A DNA stretch of 64,000 nt from Methylicorpusculum sp. (GCF_030651835.1 NZ_JAUSBX010000038.1:24366-88365); one strand, 5' to 3'; shown: positions 10,747-21,416, numbered from the stretch's first letter. Program-made: numbers and translations. The notes: generated by a model from the letters alone, not told the origin.

Positions 10747-12213
10747 ATGCGTATTTATTTCACCCGTTTATTATCGTTAAAATCACTCATTATCCTGGGC
10801 TTTGTAATTGCCGTGATGCCGCATTTTTTAGGCGTAATGTATGCCTCTTTTGCGATGCGCGAAACGGCCGGATTAGGCAGAACCTTGAACTTTCAGGTCT
10901 TTGAACAAACCAAGACGATTCGTCAGGTTTTACAAAAGGCGTCCGATATCGAACGCAAAGCCAGGCTTTTTGTGTTGTTGTCAGATCCTGCACTACGTCA
11001 ACCTTATGAACGGCAATCGTATGAATCCGTGAGAGGCGCATTTAAACAGGCCTTGGATGAATTGTTAAAACTTCATGTCGATAATAAAATTGCTCTGCTG
11101 GTCAATGAATTATCGGAAAAGGAAAACCTGATTTACCAGCAAATTATCGGCTCGACGGATAATACGACCATCTCTATGCCCATCGATAAGGCCTTTCAGG
11201 GATTACGAGAATCCTCCAATAATCTTTCCCGTCAATTCGAGCAGCATGTTGAGCATGAATTTAATGAATTACGCAGGCAGTCGGAGTCCTTGGAGCAAGG
11301 ACTGCTGGTCAAAGGTACCATTCTGTTGATCATCTCGATTATCTTCATAGTGGCCTTATTGATTACGCTTTCACGCTCAATGCGGCAATTGGATGCATCG
11401 ATTCGCCGCCTCGGTTCCGGCGACCTCGCCGAACCGATAGCAGTCACAGGCCCTGCCGATCTTCGCTATTTAGGCGATAGACTTGAGTGGTTAAGAACAC
11501 ATTTAATGACGCTGGAGGTTTCAAAACAGCAATTCATGAACAATGTTGCCAAAGAGATTGAGCTGCCGCTGAAACAGATCAGGGAAAGCGCACAACGGGT
11601 TGCAAACGAAGCCGAACAGGACCCCCTAGCACCGCGTCAAGACATTGCAAAAAACCTCTGTGCCAACATCGAAAAGCTCAAATCTGTATCTAAAGAGTTG
11701 ATCCGATACAGTCAGATCAACTCCCAACCGGCAATGAAACTTAAAGAACACATCAACATGAAAGATCTGCTTGAGTCGGTGATCGATCAATTTCATAGCG
11801 ATCTGGAGGCTAAATCCATCAGCCTGAAACAGTTGGTCCGACCGGTCCGCATTTCCGGAATTGACGAGCAATTGCGCAGCATTATCGAGCAGTTGCTTGC
11901 CAATGCCGTCAAGTATTCACCCACGAACGGCGAAATTCGCATTATGCTCCGCGACTCGGGAACACAGATGGAATTGGAAATTGAAGATGAAGGACCGGGG
12001 ATTGACCCTGACGAACGCGAGCATGTCTTTGAACCTTTTTACCGCGGCAAAACCGCTGAAAACACTGACGGTGCAGAAGGATCAGGACTGGGTTTGGCTA
12101 TCGTCAGAGAATATGTTGCCAACCACCAGGGCAAAGTTGATATTATCGATTCACGGCAAGACCAGCATGGCGCCCGTTTCAGGGTTCAAATACCGCTGAC
12201 CGAAGAAGTCTGA
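10747..12213 (+). CDS. QseE/GlrK-like sensor kinase with degenerate H-box (His replaced by Lys)
   Basis: TM-HAMP-dimerisation-HATPase architecture resembling GlrK; H-box reads FMNNVAKEIELPLKQI; ATPase boxes intact (NAVKYSP, DEGPGID, GSGLGLAIV). ORF track begins at 10606 (TTG); ATG at 10747 is the likely start. Confidence 0.85.
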   Translation: MRIYFTRLLSLKSLIILGFVIAVMPHFLGVMYASFAMRETAGLGRTLNFQVFEQTKTIRQVLQKASDIERKARLFVLLSDPALRQPYERQSYESVRGAFKQALDELLKLHVDNKIALLVNELSEKENLIYQQIIGSTDNTTISMPIDKAFQGLRESSNNLSRQFEQHVEHEFNELRRQSESLEQGLLVKGTILLIISIIFIVALLITLSRSMRQLDASIRRLGSGDLAEPIAVTGPADLRYLGDRLEWLRTHLMTLEVSKQQFMNNVAKEIELPLKQIRESAQRVANEAEQDPLAPRQDIAKNLCANIEKLKSVSKELIRYSQINSQPAMKLKEHINMKDLLESVIDQFHSDLEAKSISLKQLVRPVRISGIDEQLRSIIEQLLANAVKYSPTNGEIRIMLRDSGTQMELEIEDEGPGIDPDEREHVFEPFYRGKTAENTDGAEGSGLGLAIVREYVANHQGKVDIIDSRQDQHGARFRVQIPLTEEV

Positions 12214-12235
12214 TGATCATGGAATTACCTTTACT

Positions 12236-12829
12236 ATGTTTTTAAATACTCTACGACGCATAGCGTTAACGCTTACTCTAGCCTTGATAACCGGTTGTAC
12301 ACAAACCCATTCCAGCTATTGGCAGAACCGGTTTCCAACCCATTTCAATAATGACCCTTACACTCAAATAGACGTTGATGAACTGCTGAGTTTTGGTGCA
12401 AACATGGCCAATGTGCCGGCCGCATCACGCGCTGAACTGTGTAAATCGTTACTGATGCGTCAAAAAAGTTCACAGGATGCCGGCATTCAATTGCATCTTA
12501 TGGTTGGCCGTCTGCTTTCCGACAGCTGCGGCTCGATTCCCAGCATTCTGGAAGGAATAAGGGCTATCCCTACGGATTACCTGTCCGACACACGATTGCA
12601 AAGGTTGGTTTCCATTAATACGGAAGCGTTAAAACGCATGGATTATAGCCCTGGAAAGCGCAGCAGTATTGAGCGCAGTTCCCAAAAAGCTAAACCGCTT
12701 ATCAAATCGAAAGACGCCAACGAAACAAAGCCGATGAATCAGGATGAAAATCGTCTTTTGCGTGAAAAGCTGGAAGCCATCAGATCCATGGAAAAGCAAC
12801 TGGATGAAAGCGGCGACGGAAGTCAATAG
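12236..12829 (+). CDS. Lipoprotein, QseG-like by position and architecture
   Basis: Lipobox (LALITGC), small protein directly downstream of a QseE/GlrK-like kinase, as in qseE-qseG. Confidence 0.6.
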   Translation: MFLNTLRRIALTLTLALITGCTQTHSSYWQNRFPTHFNNDPYTQIDVDELLSFGANMANVPAASRAELCKSLLMRQKSSQDAGIQLHLMVGRLLSDSCGSIPSILEGIRAIPTDYLSDTRLQRLVSINTEALKRMDYSPGKRSSIERSSQKAKPLIKSKDANETKPMNQDENRLLREKLEAIRSMEKQLDESGDGSQ

Positions 12830-12832
12830 CCC

Positions 12833-14452
12833 ATGTTTCGCTTCAGGCTGGCATTAGTCATCGTTTTTTCGTTCAGTTTTGTATTATTTCTAGGCGTTGC
12901 GCTTTATTGGGGTTCCAATCAGGTTGCCCTGTATTTTCAGCGTAGCCAAAGTGCTTACGACACGTTCGACCACTATGAGCGCTTGTCGCTGGAAGCCTAT
13001 CGTTATTTCAAACATCGCATGGACCGGCTGATTATTGACAGCCCGATTACCGAAGTTGGCTTGGAACTATCCAAAGATCGCCTCTACGATGCCATGGATG
13101 AGTTGAGAACGGTTGTGGTCAACACGCCCTCTGCGGGTAACCCCAGCGACAAATGGCTTGATAAATCGGCCGAACTGGAAAGAGTGGCGCGCTTCACCGC
13201 TTTTCTGGAAACCAGCGAATACCAGTTTGACGAAGTCGAACGCGTCCATCAGGAAGGCAAACACGACCTTGCGCTGCAAATGCTGTCGAAATTCTCCGCA
13301 GAAGAAATCGACGGAAAGTTCCAGCCGCTGATTGATGCCGCCATCAACGCCGAACGAGAAAGAGCCGCCAAAGCCAAGCAGGAACTGGAGGCTTTGGTGG
13401 CACAATCGCATTGGATAGCCATTGGAGTTTCATCACTGGCCGCGCTGTTTAGTCTCACTTCCGGCGTGTTGCTGCTCCGAGGGGTCAAGAAACCCATAGA
13501 AGCCTTGATGAAAGGAACCGACGAGATAGCGGCCGGCAATCTGGTTTACCGTATTAATCTGGATTCAAATGATGAATTTTCTTTTCTCGCGGCTCACTTT
13601 AACCAAATGGCGCAGGAATTTGGAATGCAGCAACAAAAACTTCGAGAGGGTCGTGCCTTGCTGGAAAAAAAGGTGGCTGAGCGAACATTTGAACTGCATC
13701 AGTTGAATGAAGAATTAAAGCATATGGATATTGCGCGGCGTGAGCTTTTAGCCGATATCAGCCATGAACTGCGCACACCGATTACAGTGATTCGTGGGGA
13801 GGCCGAGGTAACTCTGCGCGGTCACGAACGCGATGCCGATGATTATAAGGATGCTTTGCAACGTATCGTTGAGCTCGCCATGCAACTGGGTAAATATGTC
13901 AATGACTTGCTGTTTCTTGCCCGCGCCGATACCGCCAACCTGCAATTTGAATGGGATTACCTGAATCTGACTGATTTGATAGCAAGTACTGTTGAGGACT
14001 TTCAGGTAATGGCTCAGGAAAATTCGATTACTGTTTCGCTAATGGCTCCGGACGAACCTCTTTGGGTCAGAGGCGACAAACAACGACTTAGACAGGTGTT
14101 GTTTATTCTGGGCGACAACGCCTGCCAATATTCGAAACCCGGCGGACATATTGAGGTTACTTTATGGGCAGACGCAAACGAAGCCAACTTCAGCCTCAGC
14201 GATCAGGGAATAGGTATACCGGCGGAAGATTTGGAGCGTATTTTCGACCGTAAATTTCGTAGCAAGAATGCCCTCAAATCAAGAGATGATGGCTCCGGAT
14301 TGGGTTTGCCCATGGCCAGATCGATCTTAAAAGCACATGGCGGACACATCAGCGTGTCCAGCACCGAAAATTCAGGCTCGCTATTTACGGCTTCACTTCC
14401 ACTGGTTTCTATAGAACAGGATACATTTTCAAATGAACGAGCGATATCTTAA
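12833..14452 (+). CDS. Sensor histidine kinase (canonical)
   Basis: Two TMs, HAMP, H-box LLADISHELRTPITVIRGEAE, HATPase boxes DQGIGIPAEDLERIFD and GSGLGLPMARSI. Confidence 0.95.
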   Translation: MFRFRLALVIVFSFSFVLFLGVALYWGSNQVALYFQRSQSAYDTFDHYERLSLEAYRYFKHRMDRLIIDSPITEVGLELSKDRLYDAMDELRTVVVNTPSAGNPSDKWLDKSAELERVARFTAFLETSEYQFDEVERVHQEGKHDLALQMLSKFSAEEIDGKFQPLIDAAINAERERAAKAKQELEALVAQSHWIAIGVSSLAALFSLTSGVLLLRGVKKPIEALMKGTDEIAAGNLVYRINLDSNDEFSFLAAHFNQMAQEFGMQQQKLREGRALLEKKVAERTFELHQLNEELKHMDIARRELLADISHELRTPITVIRGEAEVTLRGHERDADDYKDALQRIVELAMQLGKYVNDLLFLARADTANLQFEWDYLNLTDLIASTVEDFQVMAQENSITVSLMAPDEPLWVRGDKQRLRQVLFILGDNACQYSKPGGHIEVTLWADANEANFSLSDQGIGIPAEDLERIFDRKFRSKNALKSRDDGSGLGLPMARSILKAHGGHISVSSTENSGSLFTASLPLVSIEQDTFSNERAIS

Positions 14453-15161
14453 TTCCGGCAAGGCTTTGGATAGCGGATACAAGCATATCTTGCTGGTTGA
14501 AGACGATAAACGGATTGTCGATTTTGTGCAGCGAGGCCTAAAGGCTGAAGGCTATACCGTTGAAGTGGCCGATTGCGGCCAGGATGCCATAGTCATGGGC
14601 ACAGAAGGTAAATTTCAGTTGATCATTCTGGATCTGGGCTTACCCGATCTGAATGGCCGGGAAGTGTGCGAGCGTTTGCGCAACAAAGGTACTGACACAC
14701 CCATTCTGATGTTGACAGCCAGAGACACGGTGCAGGACAAAGTGTCGGGGCTTCGCTCCGGCGCTGATGACTACATGACCAAACCTTTCGCGTTTGAAGA
14801 ACTACTCGCCAGAATCGAGGCGCTATTGCGACGCCGCGGCGGTGGAATACAAGCGGAAGCCAAGGAATTGCAACTTGCTGATCTGGTATTGAACCAGGAA
14901 ACCCATGAAGTGAAACGCGCCGAGGTATTGATAGAACTGACTCCGAAAGAATTTGCCTTGCTGGAATGCTTTATGCGGATGCAGGGCAAGGTGTTGAGCC
15001 GGACCCGGATTCTGGAACAGGTTTGGGGCTACAGTGCAGATCCGTTAACGAACGTGGTGGATGTTTATATACGCCAGTTACGGCGCAAAATAGATGACGG
15101 CCATGATCAGAAACTTCTCCAGACTGTGCGCGGGTACGGTTACAAAATGGACGCTACATAA
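14433..15161 (+). CDS. OmpR-family response regulator
   Basis: Receiver (LLVEDDKR, LIILDLGLPDLNG, TKPF) and winged-helix C-terminus (ELTPKEFALLECFMR...RGYGYKMD); overlaps upstream kinase by 20 bp. Confidence 0.95.
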   Translation: MNERYLNSGKALDSGYKHILLVEDDKRIVDFVQRGLKAEGYTVEVADCGQDAIVMGTEGKFQLIILDLGLPDLNGREVCERLRNKGTDTPILMLTARDTVQDKVSGLRSGADDYMTKPFAFEELLARIEALLRRRGGGIQAEAKELQLADLVLNQETHEVKRAEVLIELTPKEFALLECFMRMQGKVLSRTRILEQVWGYSADPLTNVVDVYIRQLRRKIDDGHDQKLLQTVRGYGYKMDAT

Positions 15162-15408
15162 AAATGGTATGCCTTAACTTATCTTTAATAGCCCAATTTA
15201 AAAACTTTTAAATTTCAATTAATTAGTGCCTGAAAGAAAACTCGATTTTTTATAATTTCGCCGCTGCTTTGATGACGATTTTCCGGGATTTTTGCCTTCA
15301 GATCGAACGATCAGACACTCTGATTGCGCCTAATATTCCTATTTGCGCCAATTTCAGGGCATACCTTTCCTTGGTACACCCTTCATTTGTTATCTCTCGA
15401 CCTGACGT

Positions 15409-15720
15409 TTAGGCGGCTTTTTGGTAAGGTCCTCGTCGTCGATTCGCTTGTTGTTGTGCTTGTTCGCGGAGAACGGCACCCAGCCGTTGGATGTTGCGCG
15501 CCGCAATGGCGAGGGCAACATAACGCTTGAAACCGTCGATACCGTGATCAGGGCATTGATCCAGGCGTTGAACGCCCAAAGCATTTATGGCCGATTCCAG
15601 GGCGGAGTGCTGTCGGCGCAGACGGATGAACTCCGGGGCCGATGCGTGGGCTTTATCGGCTTCAGACCGTCGGCCTTTCTTGGGCAGCACTAAAGTCTTC
15701 AGCAGTTCTTTAATCGGCAT
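15409..15720 (-). pseudogene. 3' remnant of an insertion-sequence transposase
   Basis: Transposase-like C-terminus: RRQHSALESAINALGVQRLDQCPDHGIDGFKRYVALAIAARNIQRLGAVL; no upstream catalytic part in frame. Confidence 0.7.
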
Positions 15721-15919
15721 ACCTTCTCATGACTGTATCGCGTAGGTCATATCAAGGTTGTCACCTAAAGCTTTCCAAGACTGCTTTATCAGCTGGACAC
15801 AAAGCGTGAACACGCAAACAGAGAGTGAACTGATCACTGTGGATGGCAAAACAGCGAGGGGATCGCGAGATCGAAAAAACAGCAAAAACCCGTTGTTCCC
15901 GTTCGATCGGACTTAAAAT

Positions 15920-16564
15920 TCAAGCATATTTAAAATCGTATTTATATATATTTTCGACCTCGAAATCAGGATACAGCGTTATCAATGGGTTGATCGAGCC
16001 ATCCGATAATCCGTACACCCACCCATGTAAAATGGGACGCTTATGTTCGTGCCAGGATTTTTGCACTATCGAGGTGTAAGCCAGCGTATTGATTTGTTCA
16101 ATGATATTTAACTCCACCAGTCTGTTAACTCGCTGTTCTTCAGTCGGCAACGCATCAACTTCATTTTTATGCAGACGATAAATATCCTTAATATGGAGCA
16201 ACCATTTATTAGTAATCATTAAATCAGGGTGTTGTTTATTTAAAGCCGCTTTAATACCACCGCAATTATAATGACCGCAAACGATAATATGCTTTACTTC
16301 CAGTACATTAACCGCATACTGCAAAACGCTGAGACAATTAAAATCGGTAGAAATCATCTGATTGGCTATGTTCCTATGAATAAACATCTCACCAGGTGCT
16401 GCTTTTACAATGATTTCAGCTGGAACTCGACTATCGGAACACCCAATCCATAAAAATTCCGGCTTTTGTTCTTTGGCTAAGTTTTTAAAATAATCAGGAT
16501 TTTCTGTCTTGACTTCCGTAGCCCAAGCTTTATTTCCTGACAGGAGTTTTTCAAACGATTTCAT
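15920..16564 (-). CDS. can: Beta-class carbonic anhydrase
   Basis: Zn-ligand motifs GCSDSRVPAE and CGHYNCGGIKAAL; C-terminal LHGWVYGLSDGSI. Confidence 0.95.
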   Translation of the reverse strand: MKSFEKLLSGNKAWATEVKTENPDYFKNLAKEQKPEFLWIGCSDSRVPAEIIVKAAPGEMFIHRNIANQMISTDFNCLSVLQYAVNVLEVKHIIVCGHYNCGGIKAALNKQHPDLMITNKWLLHIKDIYRLHKNEVDALPTEEQRVNRLVELNIIEQINTLAYTSIVQKSWHEHKRPILHGWVYGLSDGSINPLITLYPDFEVENIYKYDFKYA

Positions 16565-16796
16565 AATGGCTCCTTCTTGCTAAGCCTTAAAAATACAAAG
16601 GATTCAGACACGTTTTTTAAGTTGGACCTATCAATCCGATGTTATGAATCACTATTCAAACAAAGCCATTGATCACACTATTAACTAAAAATTAGTTTTT
16701 AATCGATACTTTATTTGAGGGCCATTGTATTTACGAAACCTTACACGAACCTTTCCATTACGTGTTATTTGAAAATAGGGCGCTAAATATACGGAG

Positions 16797-16930
16797 CAAT
16801 GCCATTAAGTTAAGCTCATTTTTTAGGAGCGGGGCCTACCCGCGGCCTAAGATGGTTTAATCGCGGGCATGGCCCGCTCCTACAATAGGGCTTACCGATT
16901 CATTATGATGGCCTTGACTTAACGGCATTG
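16797..16930. repeat. MITE-like element, CAATGCCRTTAAGTTAAG terminal inverted repeats, internal TAGGAGCGGG REP-like hairpin
   Basis: Left CAATGCCATTAAGTTAAG versus right CTTGACTTAACGGCATTG, 16/18 inverted match; inner TAGGAGCGGG...CCCGCTCCTA palindrome. Confidence 0.8.
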
Positions 16931-17223
16931 GTTAATAGCCATTCCCAGTTTGTACTTTTTAAACTGACTGAGTCTTGTGAGGAAAACCGCCGCCCCATCC
17001 ATCGAGGATTGACGGCAAAGATCCCGCTGCCGACATTCCTGCAAAATTGAATCCTTCCCGTTTTTGTCATCGAAGAGGGGCTTGCCGGGATGGTTAGTAC
17101 TAAAAAAACGAGAAGAAATACCGAGAAGCCCGTTTTTTAAAGACAAAAAGTGAATAGCTCACATTTTTTCTTCAAAATCCGGGTTAACCTGTGATCCTAT
17201 CTTCAATCCAGTAAGGATGTGTT

Positions 17224-17418
17224 ATGAAAAAGATCACCCAATACAACTATTGCTCCAGATGCGGAGACGATCTTGATACAGAAGAGGAAATTGAAATTAA
17301 GGCTAATCCGGTTTGCCTGTGGTGCCAGCATATGCAAGCAGAAGCCTACGAAATGAACTGGCAAAGTCGGCAAACCAACGCCATTAACCTGAAAATCTAC
17401 AATAAGCAAGTCGACTAA
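17224..17418 (+). CDS. Small zinc-ribbon-like protein
   Basis: 64 aa with two CxxC pairs (CSRC, CLWC); AAGGA ribosome-binding site upstream of ATG. Confidence 0.6.
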   Translation: MKKITQYNYCSRCGDDLDTEEEIEIKANPVCLWCQHMQAEAYEMNWQSRQTNAINLKIYNKQVD

Positions 17419-17445
17419 ATCGAACAAATACTGAAGTAATAAACC

Positions 17446-18186
17446 CTAAATCATTCTTTGTCTTACCACTTCATAGAGAAACACGCCGGTCGCTACCGAA
17501 AGATTCAAACTTTCAATCTTGCCCAACATGGGCAGCTTGACCAGCATGTCGCATTCTTCCCGGGTCAAACGTCTAAGTCCTTTACCTTCAGCACCAATGA
17601 CCAAGGCCATGGGGACTTTTAAATCAGCCTGATAAATCGTTTGATCACCGTCCCCAGCCGCCCCCAAAATCCAAAGCCCTTGATCTTTAAGCCAGCGAAG
17701 TGTTCTGGCCAGATTGGTAATTTGATAAACAGGAACCGTTTCAGCCGCACCACTGGCCACTTTACAAACAGTGGGAGTAATTCCAGTTGCGTTATCTTTG
17801 GTGATAATGACGCCATTCACACCTGTAGCATCGGCCGTGCGTAAGCAAGCACCCAGATTATGCGGGTCCTGAACATTATCCAGCACCAAAAAAAGAGGCG
17901 GCGTTGTTATATTCAGGACATCGGTTTTCAATTGATCTTCTGATCTAGCAGCGGGCATTTCTATTTCTATCACAATGCCCTGATGATTAGGGCCGCCCGC
18001 TAATCGATCCAGTTTTTTACGATCCGCTTTTTCGGTATTTAAGCCTAAGTCGCTCACTTGCTTGATGATTTCAGATAAACGTTTATCCTGGCGGTGACCA
18101 TCGACCCACACCTGTAAAATATTTTCCGCTGAATAATCAAGAGCCGCTTGAGCCGAATGGAGCCCGTATATTTTTGTTAATTTCAC
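17446..18186 (-). CDS. rlmB: 23S rRNA (guanosine-2'-O-)-methyltransferase RlmB
   Basis: SpoU-family motifs: LDNVQDPHNLGACLRTADATGVNGVI, LVIGAEGKGLRRLTREECD, IPMLGKIESLNLSVATG-like; adjacent to rnr. Confidence 0.95.
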   Translation of the reverse strand: MKLTKIYGLHSAQAALDYSAENILQVWVDGHRQDKRLSEIIKQVSDLGLNTEKADRKKLDRLAGGPNHQGIVIEIEMPAARSEDQLKTDVLNITTPPLFLVLDNVQDPHNLGACLRTADATGVNGVIITKDNATGITPTVCKVASGAAETVPVYQITNLARTLRWLKDQGLWILGAAGDGDQTIYQADLKVPMALVIGAEGKGLRRLTREECDMLVKLPMLGKIESLNLSVATGVFLYEVVRQRMI

Positions 18187-20423
18187 TTGGAGCGCCGTTT
18201 CCTTTTGTTTTTAATCGCTGTTCCGGTTTTTTTAAAAAGCTCGAAATCAATTTTCTTTTCGTCCAGATCGACTCTGACAACTTTGACCTGCACAGAATCA
18301 CCCAGCCGGTAACGCATGCCGGTTCGTTCGCCTATCAATTGATGACTGGAAGGGTCGAATTTGAAAAAATCCTGCGCCAGATTGGATACATGAACCAAGC
18401 CCTCGACATAGATATCAACCAATTCAACAAAAAACCCGAATGAAGTTACGGCCGATATGATGCCCGGAAACACGTCACCGACTTTATCCATCATGTATTC
18501 GCATTTCAGCCAATTGACCACGTCTCGAGTCGCTTCATCGGCCCTGCGTTCGCACGATGAACAGTGCTCACCCAACGCAACCATGTCCGAAATGCCATAG
18601 AAAAAACTTTCAGGCGGTTTATTCTGCAACGCATGTTTGATCGCTCGGTGAACCAACAGATCGGGATAACGGCGTATGGGCGAAGTAAAATGCGCATACG
18701 CATCCAGGGCCAAACCGAAATGACCTTTAATTTCAGGACTGTAAACGGCTTGTGACATGGAGCGAAGCAGAACGGTCTGGATTAAATGCGCATCCGGCCT
18801 GTCTTTGACAGACTCCAGCAATTTCATGTAATCCAAAGGTGTCGGTTGCGCTTCTCCAGACAGGTGAAGCCCCAATTCTCCCAGAAAAGTTTTGAGTGCC
18901 AGTAACTTTTCAGGACCCGGTCCTTCATGAATTCTCAGTAATTTGGGGATCTTTTTTCTGTTTAAAAACCGCGCCGCAGCCATGTTCGCGGTTATCATGA
19001 ACTCCTCAATCAGCTTATGCGCATCATTTCGGACGACTGGAACGATTTTTTCAATTTTTCTCTCAGCGCCAAACAGGATTCTTGTTTCCTGGGTGTCAAA
19101 ATCCATTGCCCCCCTCTCCTCTCTTCTTTGACGCATTGCCTTAAAGAGTGAGTAGGTTTCATTGAGATGTGGCACCAGCTGTTTATATTTCTTCTTCAGC
19201 GCCTGATTATCTTCAACGAGAATTTGAGCCACTTCGGTATAGGTTAATCTGGCATGAGAACGCATGACCGCCTCATAAAAACTGGATCTCAACACATCAC
19301 CTTCAGTGTTGATAACCAACTCACAGACCATACACAGGCGGTCAACATCAGGATTAAGAGAACATAAGCCGTTAGATAATATCTCCGGCAGCATGGGAAT
19401 CACTTTTTCAGGGAAATAAACCGACGTACTACGGTTTTTTGCTTCCTGATCCAATTCACTGTTGATTTGGACGTAGTAAGAAACATCGGCAATAGCGACC
19501 CAGAGTTTCCAGCCGTTTTTGGTTTTGCGGACAAACACAGCATCATCAAAATCTCTGGCATCTTCGCCATCGATAGTGACCAAAGGCAAGGCTCTCAGAT
19601 CGACTCGATTGGCTTTGGCCGACTCAGGCACCTGGTCGCTGAGCGACTCGATTTCTTTTAGCAAAGCATCCGGCCAGAGATACGGTAATTCATGGGAACG
19701 CACCGCCATCTCGATTTCCATACCCGGCGCCAAATGACGCCCCAGAATTTCAACCACTTTTCCAATGGGCTGACGGCTTCTTGATGGTTGCTCAATAATA
19801 TCAACAACAACGATCTGACCTTTCTCGGCAGCCCCGATATCGGTGTGTGGGATCAACACATCCTGTGCGATATTTTTATTTTCTGGAACCACATAGCTGA
19901 CGCCGCGTTCATGAAAAAAGCGGCCTACGACCTGCTTGGTGTTTCTTTCAAGCACTTCTACCAGAGTACCTTCTTTTCGGCCCTTTCTGTCAACACCGGA
20001 AACTCTGACCAAGGCTCTGTCATTATGCATTAATGACCGCATCTCTCGTGGTGATAAAAATAAATCGGGCGAACCATCATCCGGTCTTAAAAAACCGAAG
20101 CCATCGGAGTGGCCCAGGATGCGTCCGGCTATTAAATCTTTTCCATCGACCAGAAAATATTTTTGCCGCCGGTTAAACATAAGCTGGCCATCGCGCTCCA
20201 TCGCTCGAAGTCTTCGGCGAAGAGCCTCAACCTGCTCCTCATCGGCGAGATCGAATTCCCCGGATATTTCTTCGCGCGATAAGGGCTTGCCAATCGTTCC
20301 GATTAACTCGAGTATCAGCTCACGACTGGGTATTGGATTTTCATACTTGGCTGCTTCTCTAGCCGCGTACGGGTCTTTGGACGCTTTAAACGTAGTTTTT
20401 TTATTTTTGGACTTCAATGTCAT
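18183..20423 (-). CDS. rnr: Ribonuclease R
   Basis: RNB domain (VTIDGEDARDFDDAVFV, HFGLALDAYAHFTSPIRRYPDLLVHRAIK), S1 domain, basic C-terminus; overlaps rlmB by 4 bp. Confidence 0.96.
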   Translation of the reverse strand: MTLKSKNKKTTFKASKDPYAAREAAKYENPIPSRELILELIGTIGKPLSREEISGEFDLADEEQVEALRRRLRAMERDGQLMFNRRQKYFLVDGKDLIAGRILGHSDGFGFLRPDDGSPDLFLSPREMRSLMHNDRALVRVSGVDRKGRKEGTLVEVLERNTKQVVGRFFHERGVSYVVPENKNIAQDVLIPHTDIGAAEKGQIVVVDIIEQPSRSRQPIGKVVEILGRHLAPGMEIEMAVRSHELPYLWPDALLKEIESLSDQVPESAKANRVDLRALPLVTIDGEDARDFDDAVFVRKTKNGWKLWVAIADVSYYVQINSELDQEAKNRSTSVYFPEKVIPMLPEILSNGLCSLNPDVDRLCMVCELVINTEGDVLRSSFYEAVMRSHARLTYTEVAQILVEDNQALKKKYKQLVPHLNETYSLFKAMRQRREERGAMDFDTQETRILFGAERKIEKIVPVVRNDAHKLIEEFMITANMAAARFLNRKKIPKLLRIHEGPGPEKLLALKTFLGELGLHLSGEAQPTPLDYMKLLESVKDRPDAHLIQTVLLRSMSQAVYSPEIKGHFGLALDAYAHFTSPIRRYPDLLVHRAIKHALQNKPPESFFYGISDMVALGEHCSSCERRADEATRDVVNWLKCEYMMDKVGDVFPGIISAVTSFGFFVELVDIYVEGLVHVSNLAQDFFKFDPSSHQLIGERTGMRYRLGDSVQVKVVRVDLDEKKIDFELFKKTGTAIKNKRKRRSK

Positions 20424-20585
20424 GTGTTCCTAAAGATTCATGATTAAAAAAGAAAGTAACTTGATTGACCGCCATTTTAACAATCTCATGGCAATAATAA
20501 AAATGAAATGACGCCTGCTACACTTGACAATTAAGAACGTTATCCGTATATTGCGCGCTCACTTCGCTGATACAGCAATCCTCTT

Positions 20586-20672
20586 GCCGAGGTGGTGAAA
20601 TTGGTAGACACGCTAGCTTCAGGTGCTAGTGCTCGTAAGGGCGTGGAGGTTCAAGTCCTCTCCTCGGCACCA
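20586..20672 (+). tRNA. tRNA-Leu (anticodon CAG), CCA encoded
   Basis: Acceptor GCCGAGG/CCTCGGC, D-arm AATTGGTAGACACG, anticodon arm CTAGC-TTCAGGT-GCTAG, long variable arm, GGTTCAAGTCC T-arm, terminal ACCA. Confidence 0.95.
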
Positions 20673-21117
20673 TTAACAAAACACATCAGATTTACATTCC
20701 TATAACTGCTTTTTACTGCGTGATTTATCTGGAAAATATCAGCTGTTTTTTAATGATTGATCCCTCATCCCTTTTCAAAGCCTGAACATCTATTTATTTT
20801 TTTGAAGTTTATCACGAAATTCATCCCTTTTATCCAGAAATTTTACGCCTAAGCCGCTTGAATAAATCGTAAAATATTCCTTATGTCATTGTTTGAAATA
20901 TCTTTTTGTTATTTTTAACAAATCTCCGTATTACCCGCGCCCGAATTCAACAAATATACGATGATCAGCAGATTGACCAAAAGCACTGATTACGTGATTT
21001 AAGATCCAAACCGGACTCTTTTTTTTTGATCGAAATTTGATGTCGATTTTATGGCAATACAAGACTGGATCAAACACACTTAAAACGAAATATTGATAAA
21101 TTCCCCATTAGATATGC

Positions 21118-21273
21118 CTTTCGCACTTCAAATTTCGTCAGTGCCTAAGGAGGTAGCGAGGTGTTCGGCAAAGGCTATGCCTGAATGGATGCTGGCATTG
21201 AGCCTACATGGATGTATTTACGGCATTCTTTGAAGAGCACTCCGATGCCAAATTTCGATCTACGATTGGTATA
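21118..21273. repeat. Dispersed ~156-bp repeat, copy 2
   Basis: Direct-orientation homologue of 6413-6568. Confidence 0.85.
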
Positions 21274-21416
21274 CAACGAGTGATTAAATTCGGAATTGAT
21301 CTTTCCGGAATAATGATAAAGAAACAATCAGGCAAAATAATGAGAGATTTTGACTGGCAACTCACCTTGCCAAAATCTATGAAACTGAGCTCGTCATTAC
21401 CATTGTGTGACACAAA

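Noticed and set aside
20586-21416. tRNA-Leu as an attachment site for a genomic island covering 21-61 kb
   Set aside because: No integrase next to the tRNA and no duplicated tRNA 3' end noticed; cannot be supported from this window.
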